Shown here: positions 14,936 through 24,655 of the stretch, one piece after another
Layout of the letters: every line of letters begins with the position of its first letter
Numbering within the stretch: the stretch's first letter is position 1
Assembly (NCBI GenBank): GCA_034408855.1
Contig: JAWXCK010000296.1
Coordinates: 9,357-73,356 of the forward strand
From: JAIYDQ01 sp034408855
Lineage (GTDB): Bacteria; Planctomycetota; Planctomycetia; Pirellulales; Pirellulaceae
Length of the DNA: 64,000 bases
Direction of reading: 5' to 3'
Made by a program: the position numbers and the translations under genes
Notes under the pieces: model-generated
Database searches by the model: none
Seen by the model: only the letters and a program-made list of their open reading frames with translations
What the model was told of the DNA's origin: nothing

Positions 14936-16306
14936 TCATTTTATGAGGAACGATGTCTTTTCCTTAGCCATTTCCGCTTCCCATTCCGTCAATCGATTTT
15001 TCAAGTCAGTGAAGACGGTAGGGTTTTGGAAAGACACGTCGCGTCGTTCGCTGATGTCGGATGTCAAGTCGAAGAGCATCTCGACGTTTCCATCTTGCAT
15101 GTACTTCCAGGAACCATGTCGAAGTGCTTTTTGTTGGCGGCCCGTTCGATCGATTCGCCAACAGAGCGTACGGCTCTGAACCGGTTTCGATTTTGCCACA
15201 ATCGGAATGAGATCGATACCATCGAAGGGAGCTTCGGCGGCGACGGTTGCACCAGCGATCGAGGCAAACGATGCGCTCAAGTCCATCGTGATGCCGACTT
15301 GATGCGTTACTTCGCCCTTAGGGATTTTAGCCGGCCAGCGCATAATACAAGGCACGCGTATTCCGCCTTCCCAAAGCGTTGATTTGTGATGAAAGAGCGG
15401 TGAGTTATCCGAATAGCGTTCGCCACCATTGTCACTGCTGACGACAACCAAGGTGTTGTCGGCGATGCCGTGTTTTTCTAACTCGGCAAGCAACATTCCG
15501 ACGCCTTCGTCGACCTTTTCAACCATCGATGCGTAAATAGCCCGATCGCCGTCATACATATTGGTTTTGGTAACACTCGGTTCTGGTCGCCCTGGCGGCT
15601 GATAGGGACAATGAACGGCTAGGTGAGGTACGTAAAGAAAGAATGGTTTATCTGCATTCTTGCGCACAAAGGCAGTGGCTCGCTGATTGATCAGATCGGT
15701 AAGGTAGCCGTCGACCTTGACCGGTTCTATGCCTTCGCGAAGAGCATACGTACCGTCGTAGTAAGCGTGATTGTAATAGTCGCAGTGACCAAGCAGTTCG
15801 CCAAAGTACTCGTCGAAACCATGCTTGGTCGGATTGAATTCATCTTTATAGCCAAGATGCCATTTGCCAAACGCACCCGTGGTGTAACCGGCAGCCTTGA
15901 GTATCTTCGGCAGCGTTGGAACACTGGTCGGCAAGCCCATTGCGTGGATGTCCGATTCTTTTACCCATTCGTCACCGCGACGCCAAAACGAATCCGCCGA
16001 AAAACCCATCGCCCATTCAAACCCTACTCGCTGCTGCCATCGCCCGGTGATAAATCCGCATCGAGTGGGTGAACAGACAGGAGCATTCGAATAAAAATCG
16101 GTGAATCGAACACCTTCTCGTGCCAATCGATCCATGTGCGGTGTTCGAATATCTTTGGCACCATACGCTCCTGTATCGGCATAACCGAAATCATCGATCA
16201 AAATAAAGACAATATTCGGTTTACTCGACGACGAGGTATTCGCCGAATGGAGCTGGCCGATTGCAACCGTGATCAACCAAATCAACGACGCTACGAATCG
16301 AATCAT
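14936..16306 (-). CDS. Exported sulfatase (formylglycine-dependent)
   Basis: A 456-residue arylsulfatase-family enzyme with a signal peptide (MIRFVASLIWLITVAIGQLHSA). The N-terminal metal site is in NIVFILIDDFGYADTGAYG. The modification motif Cys-Ser-Pro-Thr-Arg (NAPVCSPTRCGFITGR, about residue 80) is intact, so the Cys can be converted to formylglycine. Further conserved blocks are FGKWHLGY and VVVSSDNGGERYSDN. It would hydrolyse sulfate esters, probably of sulfated polysaccharides, outside the cytoplasm. The ATG at 16306 is preferred; a TTG at 16321 would add five residues before the signal peptide. It lies just downstream of the giant exported protein on the same strand. Confidence 0.94.
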   Translation of the reverse strand: MIRFVASLIWLITVAIGQLHSANTSSSSKPNIVFILIDDFGYADTGAYGAKDIRTPHMDRLAREGVRFTDFYSNAPVCSPTRCGFITGRWQQRVGFEWAMGFSADSFWRRGDEWVKESDIHAMGLPTSVPTLPKILKAAGYTTGAFGKWHLGYKDEFNPTKHGFDEYFGELLGHCDYYNHAYYDGTYALREGIEPVKVDGYLTDLINQRATAFVRKNADKPFFLYVPHLAVHCPYQPPGRPEPSVTKTNMYDGDRAIYASMVEKVDEGVGMLLAELEKHGIADNTLVVVSSDNGGERYSDNSPLFHHKSTLWEGGIRVPCIMRWPAKIPKGEVTHQVGITMDLSASFASIAGATVAAEAPFDGIDLIPIVAKSKPVQSRTLCWRIDRTGRQQKALRHGSWKYMQDGNVEMLFDLTSDISERRDVSFQNPTVFTDLKNRLTEWEAEMAKEKTSFLIK

Positions 16307-16345
16307 GATTTTCCAATGCAAATTAAGAAGTTGAATGCGACCGAA

Positions 16346-19300
16346 TTAGGTTCGTCCGAATTTCTTTTTGCCAAGTCGTGTAAAAAGAAAATCGGTCAAA
16401 GAATGATTGAGTGTGGAATTTTCGAGCGACGCGAGACTCTCGGCATACCATCGCGACATCGCTGCATCACTGGACGCAACCGGCATCGAAGGGATCGATG
16501 GAAATCGGCTTTGTCGTGAGCCGTAGGCGCTAGCCTCGGGCGTTCGCAAGGAACTAAGGATACCAGAAAGGCTCACGGCAAGTGTCGTTGGCACAATTCT
16601 CAAACTAGCCATCTGCGGAGGAGGAGAGGCACCTTCTTCTGCCGAGCCAGCAATCGGGATGATAATGTTGTCGAGCCGGATGGTACTTGAAACTCGAGCC
16701 TGAACGAATGAAAGGTCGGTCGTGCCGACGCGTCGACTTTTATCGATATCGCGAGCGTCGGTTATCGGTACCAACTCGCTGGACACCCCCGTTTGAACGG
16801 TTGAAAGTTCAGGGGTGCCTACGCGATACGGAGCAAGACCATTCAATTCCCCAGCAGCGTTTCCGATATAAAAGACGAGCGGAGCCCCCAAGCCAGTATT
16901 CGCGTTCGATTTCAAAATGACTTGGAGCCAAGTATCTTGAATCGTACTATTGAGCCATTCGATACGCACTCGCGATGGGCTGCCGGGCGTAACATCGATG
17001 ATCGAGGGAGTTGGAGCATTGGCCCAGGTGCTCGGATTGACGATGCCGGAAACAAGTCCCGTCGGCCGACGGAAAATAAAATCGCTGGTGGACAAAGTGG
17101 TCGCTGCCAAATTATTAACGTCGAAGACGAGTCCATTGATACCGCGAGAATAGTTTGTCACGTTAGCGAAGGTCGTTGCCTGAGCAACATTGCTCGATTG
17201 CAGCAATTGCTTGCTGGAATTGTCAATCGCCGCTGCCACACCGCCTACCGTTTCGAAATTCGACTCGTTGTAAAAAATATACGATTGTTGAATCGTGGCC
17301 AGCGGATTGACGACGGCATACGTTTCGTCGATTATCGGTTCGGTGTTGGGCAAAGCATTTCCGGCGATGTCGGTAATTGTTGGTGAAGCTGCAAAGTTGA
17401 TTCCAACGCTTGCATTGAGCGATGCAAGATTCCCGCCGGAAATCGTAAGGTTGTAGCTGCTTTGCGTCATTTGTGTCACACTGATCGAAGCGGTGGTACC
17501 GGTTACGATGAAGTCATTGGCATCGACACCGAGCACACCTTCGCTGAAGTTCGCAGAAAAAACCAGCATGTCGGCATTGGTTACCTGAGTCAGCGGCAAT
17601 TTGCGTTTGAACGAAACCGTACTCGGAGCGATCGTGTCGGCATTGATCGCATCGCTAGCGTTCGGTAATAGCCACGCTCCGCGACCCAGGGTCCCGGCGA
17701 CCAGGACATCGTCGATTCGGCTATAGTCGAGATCAAATATCGCCGCGTGCGGAAGGTTTGCTCCTAGTTGGACCCATACACCCGGAGAGGATGTCATCAT
17801 GGCAAAGACTCCGTGGTTCGTCCCAACCACGATCGCGTCGGAAATTGCCGAAGGGACATACTTGATCGACCAGAAAACGTTGCCGAGAACAGGCAAGTTT
17901 CCTGTTATATTCGACCATGTTGCGCCTATATCGCTGGTGGCGAAAACTTTATTGGAATCGACGATAAAAGCGGATGCCCAATCATCGGGATCGATAGTCA
18001 AGTCTCGAATGGTCGATGCGCCAGCAGGCTGAGCACTGGTGAGTGCGGTCGGGCCTGTTCCCGAAGTTCGGACTGAAACGCTATTGAAACTGCCTACCCA
18101 CAAGACATTGGCATTGTCGATTCCATTCTGCTTGCCGCCATAAGCGATCGCATTTTGATCGACGAATATAGCACCTGCACCGGGAGAAACTTCGAATATC
18201 GATTCTCCTTGATCGAACGATTCGTAGGCCGAGTTATTTCCTTGGAGTATCAATCGAGTCGGATTGATGGCGTTCAGTTCGACCGGTGTACGAAATGCTG
18301 GAACGAACGCCGAGCCAGAGACTAACGCTAGAGCGGGAAAGGAAGCGGCAATAAGTCCGCCCGAAGCGTTCCAAACAGTGCGTGCAAAGTTTCCGAGGTT
18401 TTGGGAACTGCTGTATCGAATCGACTGACCGTTGGATGCAAGCGTAATATTATTGACTGCGACATCCCCACCATCGCCACCTTGCAGGAATTGAAACGTT
18501 TGGGAACCCGCCGAAGGTTGATAATGCGTGCCGTTGTCTTGGGTACCGATGAAGAGTGTATCGGACAGGTTATCGTAAGCGACGTCGTGTATCTCGAAAA
18601 CGCCGATGTTCCCCACCAAGCTAAACCAATCGCCAGTATTGTTACGAGGGTTCGTGCGTTTGTAGATTCCGCCGTCGTCGGTTTCGATTAAATTGCCATT
18701 GGCATCGAAGACCATTTCGCGTGAATCGGCATGCGGTGCGCTGCCGCTTGCAGTCCCGCCAGGCAGATCAAAGCCGACAATATTGTGCGTGATATGATCC
18801 CATTGCGGCGATGGGGCTACCGTTGGATTCCTCGGGATCGTAGCATTGCCGCGGAAAATCGCAGCGTTGAATGCCACGTCGCCAATCGCGTTTGGCTGTT
18901 CCTGTCGATCACCACCGATGTAGACAATATTGTGGTCCGTTGGATCGACGACGATCGAAAAATGAATTCGCCCTTGCGCACCTGTTTCGTCGATATCTTT
19001 GGATATCGGATTGGGGGTAACCACCGGAGTCCAGACGCCGCCGGAAACGTAGGCTCCATTCCCAACGCTTCCGTTGAGACTGAATTGAGTCGCGTTGATA
19101 ACAGTAACAGTAAAAATTCCGTTCGTCGCGGTATTTCCTACGACACCGTTGACGGCAACAAATTGACCGGATGCTAGCCCATGTGTAGTCGATGAAGTGA
19201 TCATGATTGGCGTAGCGTTGGTGGCGTCCGTAATCGCTACACCATTACCGATCGGAAGGACTGGCACGTCCATCCGCGTCCACGTCGGAGCGGCAGTTGA

Positions 19301-21313
19301 AGCGTTGTCGCTATAAAAGATTCCACGCGGCTGACCGCTTAATAGAACCGCGACGTACAAGCGTCCGGTCGTCGGATGGATCGCCATTTCGATATTGTTG
19401 TTCCTCGGATCGGTGATCAACGCGTTCATTTCGGCATTGAATACCGGGCTCGAAACAGCCGTCCACGTCAAACCAAAATCGTTGGAACGATAGATCGCTT
19501 CATCTTCGACAGCCGCATACAGCCGATTGCCTATTGGATCGCTCAAGTCTTCCACGAGATCAAAAACATTATCGTTCACGACGATCCCACCGCTGTTGAT
19601 CCCGACGAACGTTGCGCCGGCATTGGTACTCCGGAAGATCCCACCGGTATTCGCCGACGAGCTGACGACGATCGTATTGCCGCGCGCCGCGATGCCCGAG
19701 ATATTTTCACCGCCAACAGTCTGAAGCCCGACACTTCCTGGATTCACCCAAGTCGTGCCGCCATCGGTCGTTCGATAAACCGAACCGCGAGTCCCACCCA
19801 AACCACCGAAACTGCTGTACTGGGCTGTGCCGGCCACGAGCGTATTTCTGGTTGCGTCGGTTCTGTCGAATGCTAATGCACCGATGGATAGCGAATCGAG
19901 TTGATCGGTCTGAGGTACCCAATTTGGATTGACCGATGTTGCGTTGGTGGTCTTCCATATTCCACCATTAACTCCACCTACAAAGAGCACATCTGGGTTT
20001 GTAGGGTGAGCGAGTACCGTATGGATAGCGCCATTGATCTGGTTGTTCGGCTGGACGTTCGTGATCTGACCGTTGACCGTTGGCGAAGGCCCTTGATCCA
20101 ACCACTTTCCTAAGACCGTAAACTGAATCCGATAGTCTTCGACTTCACCATTGCTAGCAGCACCGCCAGGCGACAAGGGCGTAGTTCCGCTATGGAGTCG
20201 AATTCTTGCGTAGGAATTCCCAGGTTGTATCGATGGCGGAATGATAAAGCTAATCGCGGTGTTTCCGGAGATTACTTGAGAAAAAACCCTTTCTCCTGAA
20301 TCGTTCCAATCGCCATCACGATTGAAATCGACCCATGCGTCTAGATAGGGGTTGGCCAAACTGGCTGTATTCGTGAGCGTAACATTGAAGGCGCCGATAC
20401 TGCCGATCGAGAACGGGCCATCAAAGTTGACTCCATCTTCATCGTCGCTTACCGACGGAGAAAGGTCGTCACCTGTCGCCAATAAATTGGGAAGCCCATC
20501 AGACTCGATATCGGCTAACGCACCGAGATGAAAGCCTGCGACGAGCGTGTGATGCGCGCCACCGTCAGCTAGAAAAGTAGGATAGCTCGACGCAAATCCT
20601 GATTGGGCTGCAATGGGTGCGTCGCCAAAATCGTCGGTCGGTGGCGGAGGTGCGCTATTGAGAAGAATTGTATCGATCCGCCATCCGATCTCGTTGGCGA
20701 ATTCATCCGACCCAAATCGCCAGCGAAGCACCACATTCTGGTTATAGGCGGCATACGGCAAATCGATGACGGTCGTTACGTATCCATTGGAATTACCATT
20801 CCAAGCTTGTCGGTTCGCCAAGGGGTTGTTCGAATTGTTGAGCAGTCCGTTATAACGACCGGAAATAAAAACTCCGCCCGCAGTTTCGATATCCGCAAAC
20901 GAGCCGCCATTCACGGAGATTTCTAAAACGCCGCCATCCCACGAAAATTCGGTATCGTAGTTATTTTGGAAACTGAGACGTCCGTTGGCTTGCGTCAGTA
21001 CGAAACTGGGTGCCATCAAAATACTGTCGCTCTCCGAACCTGGATTGGCGACGAAGGCGTGATTGGGAGCCGAATCGCTATTTCCGCCGCTTACGGTGAT
21101 CCAGTTGTTCGTGTTGGTTGTCGACTGAGTCCAACCGACAGGAAGACTTGGCGCAACAACGCTATCGAACGATTCGAACGTTGCCATCATTCGTCGATCT
21201 TCCAATGGCTCGAACGATAATCGTCTTATGCGGTTTACAATTTGCCCTGTGCTTTGAGCGCTTACCATCGATTTCCGGGATCGCGCCCGACTGCTGGATT
21301 TGCGGACCGACAT
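16346..21313 (-). CDS. Giant exported protein: LEPR-XLL-type N-terminus, GEVED domain, BNR/sortilin-like repeats, dockerin-like C-terminus
   Basis: 1,655 residues. The N-terminus is Arg/Ser-rich followed by FEPLEDRRMMA, the LEPR-XLL-type export/anchor signature of planctomycete surface proteins. Then comes a galactose-binding/jelly-roll-like part (about 50-210). A GEVED domain follows (about 290-390, DAWVDFNRDGDWNDSGE, then GGAASNGEVEDYRIQF). Next is a long series of BNR/sortilin-like beta-propeller repeats with S-x-D-x-G-x-T-W type boxes (RSNDFGLTWTAV, ATSDIGATWSNI), and then a bacterial Ig-like segment (about 1250-1340). Near the C-terminus ITDARDIDKSRRVGTTDLSFVQ resembles a dockerin/EF-hand-like motif. 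The function is probably cell-surface or extracellular; no catalytic residues were identified. The start is the ATG at 21313. Confidence 0.88.
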   Translation of the reverse strand: MSVRKSSSRARSRKSMVSAQSTGQIVNRIRRLSFEPLEDRRMMATFESFDSVVAPSLPVGWTQSTTNTNNWITVSGGNSDSAPNHAFVANPGSESDSILMAPSFVLTQANGRLSFQNNYDTEFSWDGGVLEISVNGGSFADIETAGGVFISGRYNGLLNNSNNPLANRQAWNGNSNGYVTTVIDLPYAAYNQNVVLRWRFGSDEFANEIGWRIDTILLNSAPPPPTDDFGDAPIAAQSGFASSYPTFLADGGAHHTLVAGFHLGALADIESDGLPNLLATGDDLSPSVSDDEDGVNFDGPFSIGSIGAFNVTLTNTASLANPYLDAWVDFNRDGDWNDSGERVFSQVISGNTAISFIIPPSIQPGNSYARIRLHSGTTPLSPGGAASNGEVEDYRIQFTVLGKWLDQGPSPTVNGQITNVQPNNQINGAIHTVLAHPTNPDVLFVGGVNGGIWKTTNATSVNPNWVPQTDQLDSLSIGALAFDRTDATRNTLVAGTAQYSSFGGLGGTRGSVYRTTDGGTTWVNPGSVGLQTVGGENISGIAARGNTIVVSSSANTGGIFRSTNAGATFVGINSGGIVVNDNVFDLVEDLSDPIGNRLYAAVEDEAIYRSNDFGLTWTAVSSPVFNAEMNALITDPRNNNIEMAIHPTTGRLYVAVLLSGQPRGIFYSDNASTAAPTWTRMDVPVLPIGNGVAITDATNATPIMITSSTTHGLASGQFVAVNGVVGNTATNGIFTVTVINATQFSLNGSVGNGAYVSGGVWTPVVTPNPISKDIDETGAQGRIHFSIVVDPTDHNIVYIGGDRQEQPNAIGDVAFNAAIFRGNATIPRNPTVAPSPQWDHITHNIVGFDLPGGTASGSAPHADSREMVFDANGNLIETDDGGIYKRTNPRNNTGDWFSLVGNIGVFEIHDVAYDNLSDTLFIGTQDNGTHYQPSAGSQTFQFLQGGDGGDVAVNNITLASNGQSIRYSSSQNLGNFARTVWNASGGLIAASFPALALVSGSAFVPAFRTPVELNAINPTRLILQGNNSAYESFDQGESIFEVSPGAGAIFVDQNAIAYGGKQNGIDNANVLWVGSFNSVSVRTSGTGPTALTSAQPAGASTIRDLTIDPDDWASAFIVDSNKVFATSDIGATWSNITGNLPVLGNVFWSIKYVPSAISDAIVVGTNHGVFAMMTSSPGVWVQLGANLPHAAIFDLDYSRIDDVLVAGTLGRGAWLLPNASDAINADTIAPSTVSFKRKLPLTQVTNADMLVFSANFSEGVLGVDANDFIVTGTTASISVTQMTQSSYNLTISGGNLASLNASVGINFAASPTITDIAGNALPNTEPIIDETYAVVNPLATIQQSYIFYNESNFETVGGVAAAIDNSSKQLLQSSNVAQATTFANVTNYSRGINGLVFDVNNLAATTLSTSDFIFRRPTGLVSGIVNPSTWANAPTPSIIDVTPGSPSRVRIEWLNSTIQDTWLQVILKSNANTGLGAPLVFYIGNAAGELNGLAPYRVGTPELSTVQTGVSSELVPITDARDIDKSRRVGTTDLSFVQARVSSTIRLDNIIIPIAGSAEEGASPPPQMASLRIVPTTLAVSLSGILSSLRTPEASAYGSRQSRFPSIPSMPVASSDAAMSRWYAESLASLENSTLNHSLTDFLFTRLGKKKFGRT

Positions 21314-21471
21314 CGTACTTCACTTCTCTGAAACGAGGATTTCTAAAAAGCCGCGAAAACTTAGGCATTCAGGCTATCTTAATCACCTTGGGCCTGCAAT
21401 GAAATTCGCGCCAATCGCTCGAAATTTGTGTCATTCGGAATGAACTAGGCTAGACTAGTTTGGACAGCGAT

Positions 21472-21496
21472 TAGCACCGTGAGCAGAACGGTGCTA
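21472..21496. repeat. 9-bp inverted repeat in the divergent promoter region upstream of the amidohydrolase pair
   Basis: TAGCACCGT-gagcaga-ACGGTGCTA, perfect, 45 bp upstream of the first amidohydrolase start. It could be an operator or leader hairpin, but it also resembles the short intergenic palindromes scattered through the window. Confidence 0.5.
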
Positions 21497-21541
21497 GCCG
21501 CCGGGCGACGTCGAGCTACTGATTTCCAATCGAGGTAATAA

Positions 21542-24500
21542 ATGAAGCGATTTCTGTTTTGCGTTCTAGGGGCTATCGCATTTTTATTCGGCTCCGTTGC
21601 TTGGAGCGCGGAAGTTACCGATACCAAGCCGGTCGAAGGGTTGCACGAGCACGTCCCCTCCGTCTTTGTATTGACGCATGCCAAGATCACACTTGAACCT
21701 GGGAGAACATTGGACGACGCTTCGATGGTGATTCGCGATGGTGCCATCGTCGCGGTCGGACCGAATATCGAGCCCCCCAACGACGCCAAAGTATACGACC
21801 TGACGGGCAAGTCGATTTACCCAGGTCTCATTGATGCATTTGCCGAAACCAACGCTTCGCTTCCAGAGGGTGGTGCAAAGCACTGGAACTCGTTGATCAC
21901 TCCGCAACTCGATCTCGCGAGTCAATATCGCATCGATTCCTCGGCACAAGAAAAACTTAGGCGTCAAGGCGTCGTAGCGCGACTAGTCGCTCCAAGCAAC
22001 GGCATCTTGAAGGGGCAGAGTCTCTTGATCGGAACCGCAAGCGAACCAAGCCGACTTGCAATTTTAAAATCGAATGTTGCGCAGCAATTGCGGCTGAGTG
22101 TGCCGAGAGGTCGCGGTCGCGATTCGTATCCAAACTCGCCGATGGGGGGCGTTGCGCTAGCAAGGCAAACGTTTCTCGATGCCCAGTGGTACCAACAGGC
22201 TTGGAAAACCTATCACGCCAATCGAGGACTACCGCGACCGGAACGCAATGATGCATTGGCAGCATTGGGAGCATCTCTTGATTCTGAGCAGCGATTTATT
22301 ATCGATAGCTCCAACGAAATCTTTTTGCTGCGTGCCGATGCTTTCGCCCGCGAGTTTTCGTTGAGGGCAATTATCCGTGGTTCCGGCCAAGAATACCAAC
22401 GACTCGACGCTGTTCAAGCTTCAGGCCGTTCGCTGATCATTCCGGTGAATTTCCCGAAACCTCCCAAGGTTGATTCTCCGGAACTAGCAAGAGCCGTCGA
22501 AGTCCGAGAATTAATGCATTGGGATCTTGCGCCCGAGAACCCAGCTCGACTCGACGCTGCCGGCATTCAGTTCGCCTTCGCAGCACATGGACTCGATGAT
22601 ATTGGCGAATTCCTGGCACACGTTCGTATCGCCGTAAAACGTGGGCTTTCCAAGGATAGTGCGCTGCGATCGATGACCGTCAATCCTGCCGAAATGTTCG
22701 GCGCAGCCGATCGCTTGGGAAGTCTCGGCGTCGGTAGACCAGCAAGTCTTATAGTTACCGACGGCGATCTGTTTGAAAAGTCAACGCGAATTCTCGAAAC
22801 TTGGGTCGATGGTCGCCGCTATGAAATCGCCAAGCCGCAACCGGCTGATTTGAGAGGTGAATGGAAGTTTGCCGTCAAGAGAAGCGACAAGTCGACCCTG
22901 GATCTGAAAGTGAAAGTGAACGGTAAACCCGACAAACTCAGCGGGATCGTCTTCACGGATTCAGAATCGGGGAAACCAATCGAGATCAAGTTCGATTCGC
23001 TTTTGCTCCGCGATCGAATGCTCACGGGTCGATTCACAGGAAAGGCCTTCGATCGACCAGGAATGATTCAATTTTCTGCGGTACTTGAACCTTCCTCTGA
23101 CGATGAAATCGAATTAGAGGGTTCGATCGTTTGGCCAGACGGCGTTACCGATCGACTTGACGCGACTCGAGTAGCCAAACTTGACTCGATGGGAAAAGCA
23201 GAAGTAGCCGAAGGGACTGACAAACCAGAATCCGACGATGCGAAGCCGAAGGCAGCCGCTGAAAGCACTTTTGTAACCGCGGTCAATTATCCGCTGGGTG
23301 CCTATGGCCGTACGAGTCCTCCAGTCCAGCCAAAGCATGTGGTGATTAAGAACGCGACGATTTGGACCAGCGGTAAACTTGGGGTTCTCAACGATGCTTC
23401 GATCTTGATCACTCATGGCAAGATCAGCTCGATTGGCGCATCGATCGAAATTCCTTCCGACGCCTTGGTGATCGATGCAGAAGGCAAACATCTTTCGCCT
23501 GGCATTATCGATTGCCATTCGCACATGGCAACCGATGGCGGCGTTAACGAAGGAACGCAAGCGATCACGGCCGAAGTTCGAATATCCGATTTTATCGACT
23601 GCGATGACATCGATATCTATCGGCAGCTTGCCGGCGGCGTCACGACGGTGAATGTGCTCCACGGTTCTGCGAATCCGATCGGCGGGCAAAACCAGGTGCT
23701 TCAATTGAAATGGGGAGAACTATTCGATGCCATGCGTTTCTCGAAGGCTCCAGCCGGCGTCAAATTCGCGTTAGGAGAGAACGCCAAACGCAGCAACACT
23801 TCCGATGGGCCTTCCGATCGCTATCCGCAGTCGAGAATGGGAGTCGACCAGATCATTCGAGATGCGTTCCATTCAGCCAAGGAATACCAGCAACAATGGG
23901 ATCGATGGACAAGACTTCATGAAGGACTTCCGCCAAGACGCGATTTAGAATTGGAAGCCTTGGCCCAGGTTTTACGTGGCGAGCGCTGGGTGCATTGCCA
24001 CAGCTATCGACAAGATGAAATCTTAGCCCTGCTTCGAACCTGTGAAGAATTTGGGATTAAGATCGCAACTTTCCAACATATCCTCGAAGGCTACAAAGTT
24101 GCCGATGCGATGGCTCGTCATGGAGCCATGGGCTCGGCCTTCTCGGATTGGTGGGCTTACAAAATGGAAGCCTATGACGCGATTCCTTACAACGGCGTCA
24201 TCATGCATCGTTCTGGCGTCGTCGTATCATTCAACTCGGACGATCAAGAATTGGCGCGACATCTCAACCATGAAGCGGCCAAGGCCGTCCGGTATGGCAA
24301 GCTTGAAGCAGAGGAAGCCTTAAAATTTGTGACGCTCAATCCAGCCCGACAGCTTCGCATCGACGAGTATGTTGGTTCGCTAGAAGTTGGTAAACAAGCA
24401 GACATCGTTCTTTGGAGCGGACCGCCGCTGTCGCTGCTCTCGCGATGTGAGCAGACCTGGATCGACGGCCGAAAGTATTTCGATATCCAAGAAGATCTTG

Positions 24501-24655
24501 AGACTCGCGAATCAGCACATCGCACGCGAACCCAACTTGTACAGAAAGTTTTGACGTCGGGGCAAACACCGAAAAAAGCATCTGAAAGCGAGAAACCTGA
24601 GGAAGAGCTTTGGCCTCGCGTCGATATCTATTGCCGATCAAGGAGTGGAGAATGA
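21542..24655 (+). CDS. Exported double-domain amidohydrolase (first domain degenerate, second with metal motif)
   Basis: 1,037 residues with a signal peptide (MKRFLFCVLGAIAFLFGSVAWSA). Two imidazolonepropionase/TolB-type amidohydrolase domains are in tandem. In the first (about 35-430) the strand-1 motif reads YPGLIDAFAETNAS, so the HxH pair is absent. In the second (about 600-1000) it reads PGIIDCHSHMATDGG with His659 and His661. Later conserved features are WVHCHSYRQDEI, a His in TFQHILEG and Asp in SFNSDDQE, consistent with an active metal site. A linker domain at ~430-560 has a lipocalin-like beta pattern. The start has AGGT 7 nt upstream. Natural substrates may be dipeptides or cyclic amides; this is family inference only. 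Its stop overlaps the next gene (ATGA). Confidence 0.88.
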   Translation: MKRFLFCVLGAIAFLFGSVAWSAEVTDTKPVEGLHEHVPSVFVLTHAKITLEPGRTLDDASMVIRDGAIVAVGPNIEPPNDAKVYDLTGKSIYPGLIDAFAETNASLPEGGAKHWNSLITPQLDLASQYRIDSSAQEKLRRQGVVARLVAPSNGILKGQSLLIGTASEPSRLAILKSNVAQQLRLSVPRGRGRDSYPNSPMGGVALARQTFLDAQWYQQAWKTYHANRGLPRPERNDALAALGASLDSEQRFIIDSSNEIFLLRADAFAREFSLRAIIRGSGQEYQRLDAVQASGRSLIIPVNFPKPPKVDSPELARAVEVRELMHWDLAPENPARLDAAGIQFAFAAHGLDDIGEFLAHVRIAVKRGLSKDSALRSMTVNPAEMFGAADRLGSLGVGRPASLIVTDGDLFEKSTRILETWVDGRRYEIAKPQPADLRGEWKFAVKRSDKSTLDLKVKVNGKPDKLSGIVFTDSESGKPIEIKFDSLLLRDRMLTGRFTGKAFDRPGMIQFSAVLEPSSDDEIELEGSIVWPDGVTDRLDATRVAKLDSMGKAEVAEGTDKPESDDAKPKAAAESTFVTAVNYPLGAYGRTSPPVQPKHVVIKNATIWTSGKLGVLNDASILITHGKISSIGASIEIPSDALVIDAEGKHLSPGIIDCHSHMATDGGVNEGTQAITAEVRISDFIDCDDIDIYRQLAGGVTTVNVLHGSANPIGGQNQVLQLKWGELFDAMRFSKAPAGVKFALGENAKRSNTSDGPSDRYPQSRMGVDQIIRDAFHSAKEYQQQWDRWTRLHEGLPPRRDLELEALAQVLRGERWVHCHSYRQDEILALLRTCEEFGIKIATFQHILEGYKVADAMARHGAMGSAFSDWWAYKMEAYDAIPYNGVIMHRSGVVVSFNSDDQELARHLNHEAAKAVRYGKLEAEEALKFVTLNPARQLRIDEYVGSLEVGKQADIVLWSGPPLSLLSRCEQTWIDGRKYFDIQEDLETRESAHRTRTQLVQKVLTSGQTPKKASESEKPEEELWPRVDIYCRSRSGE

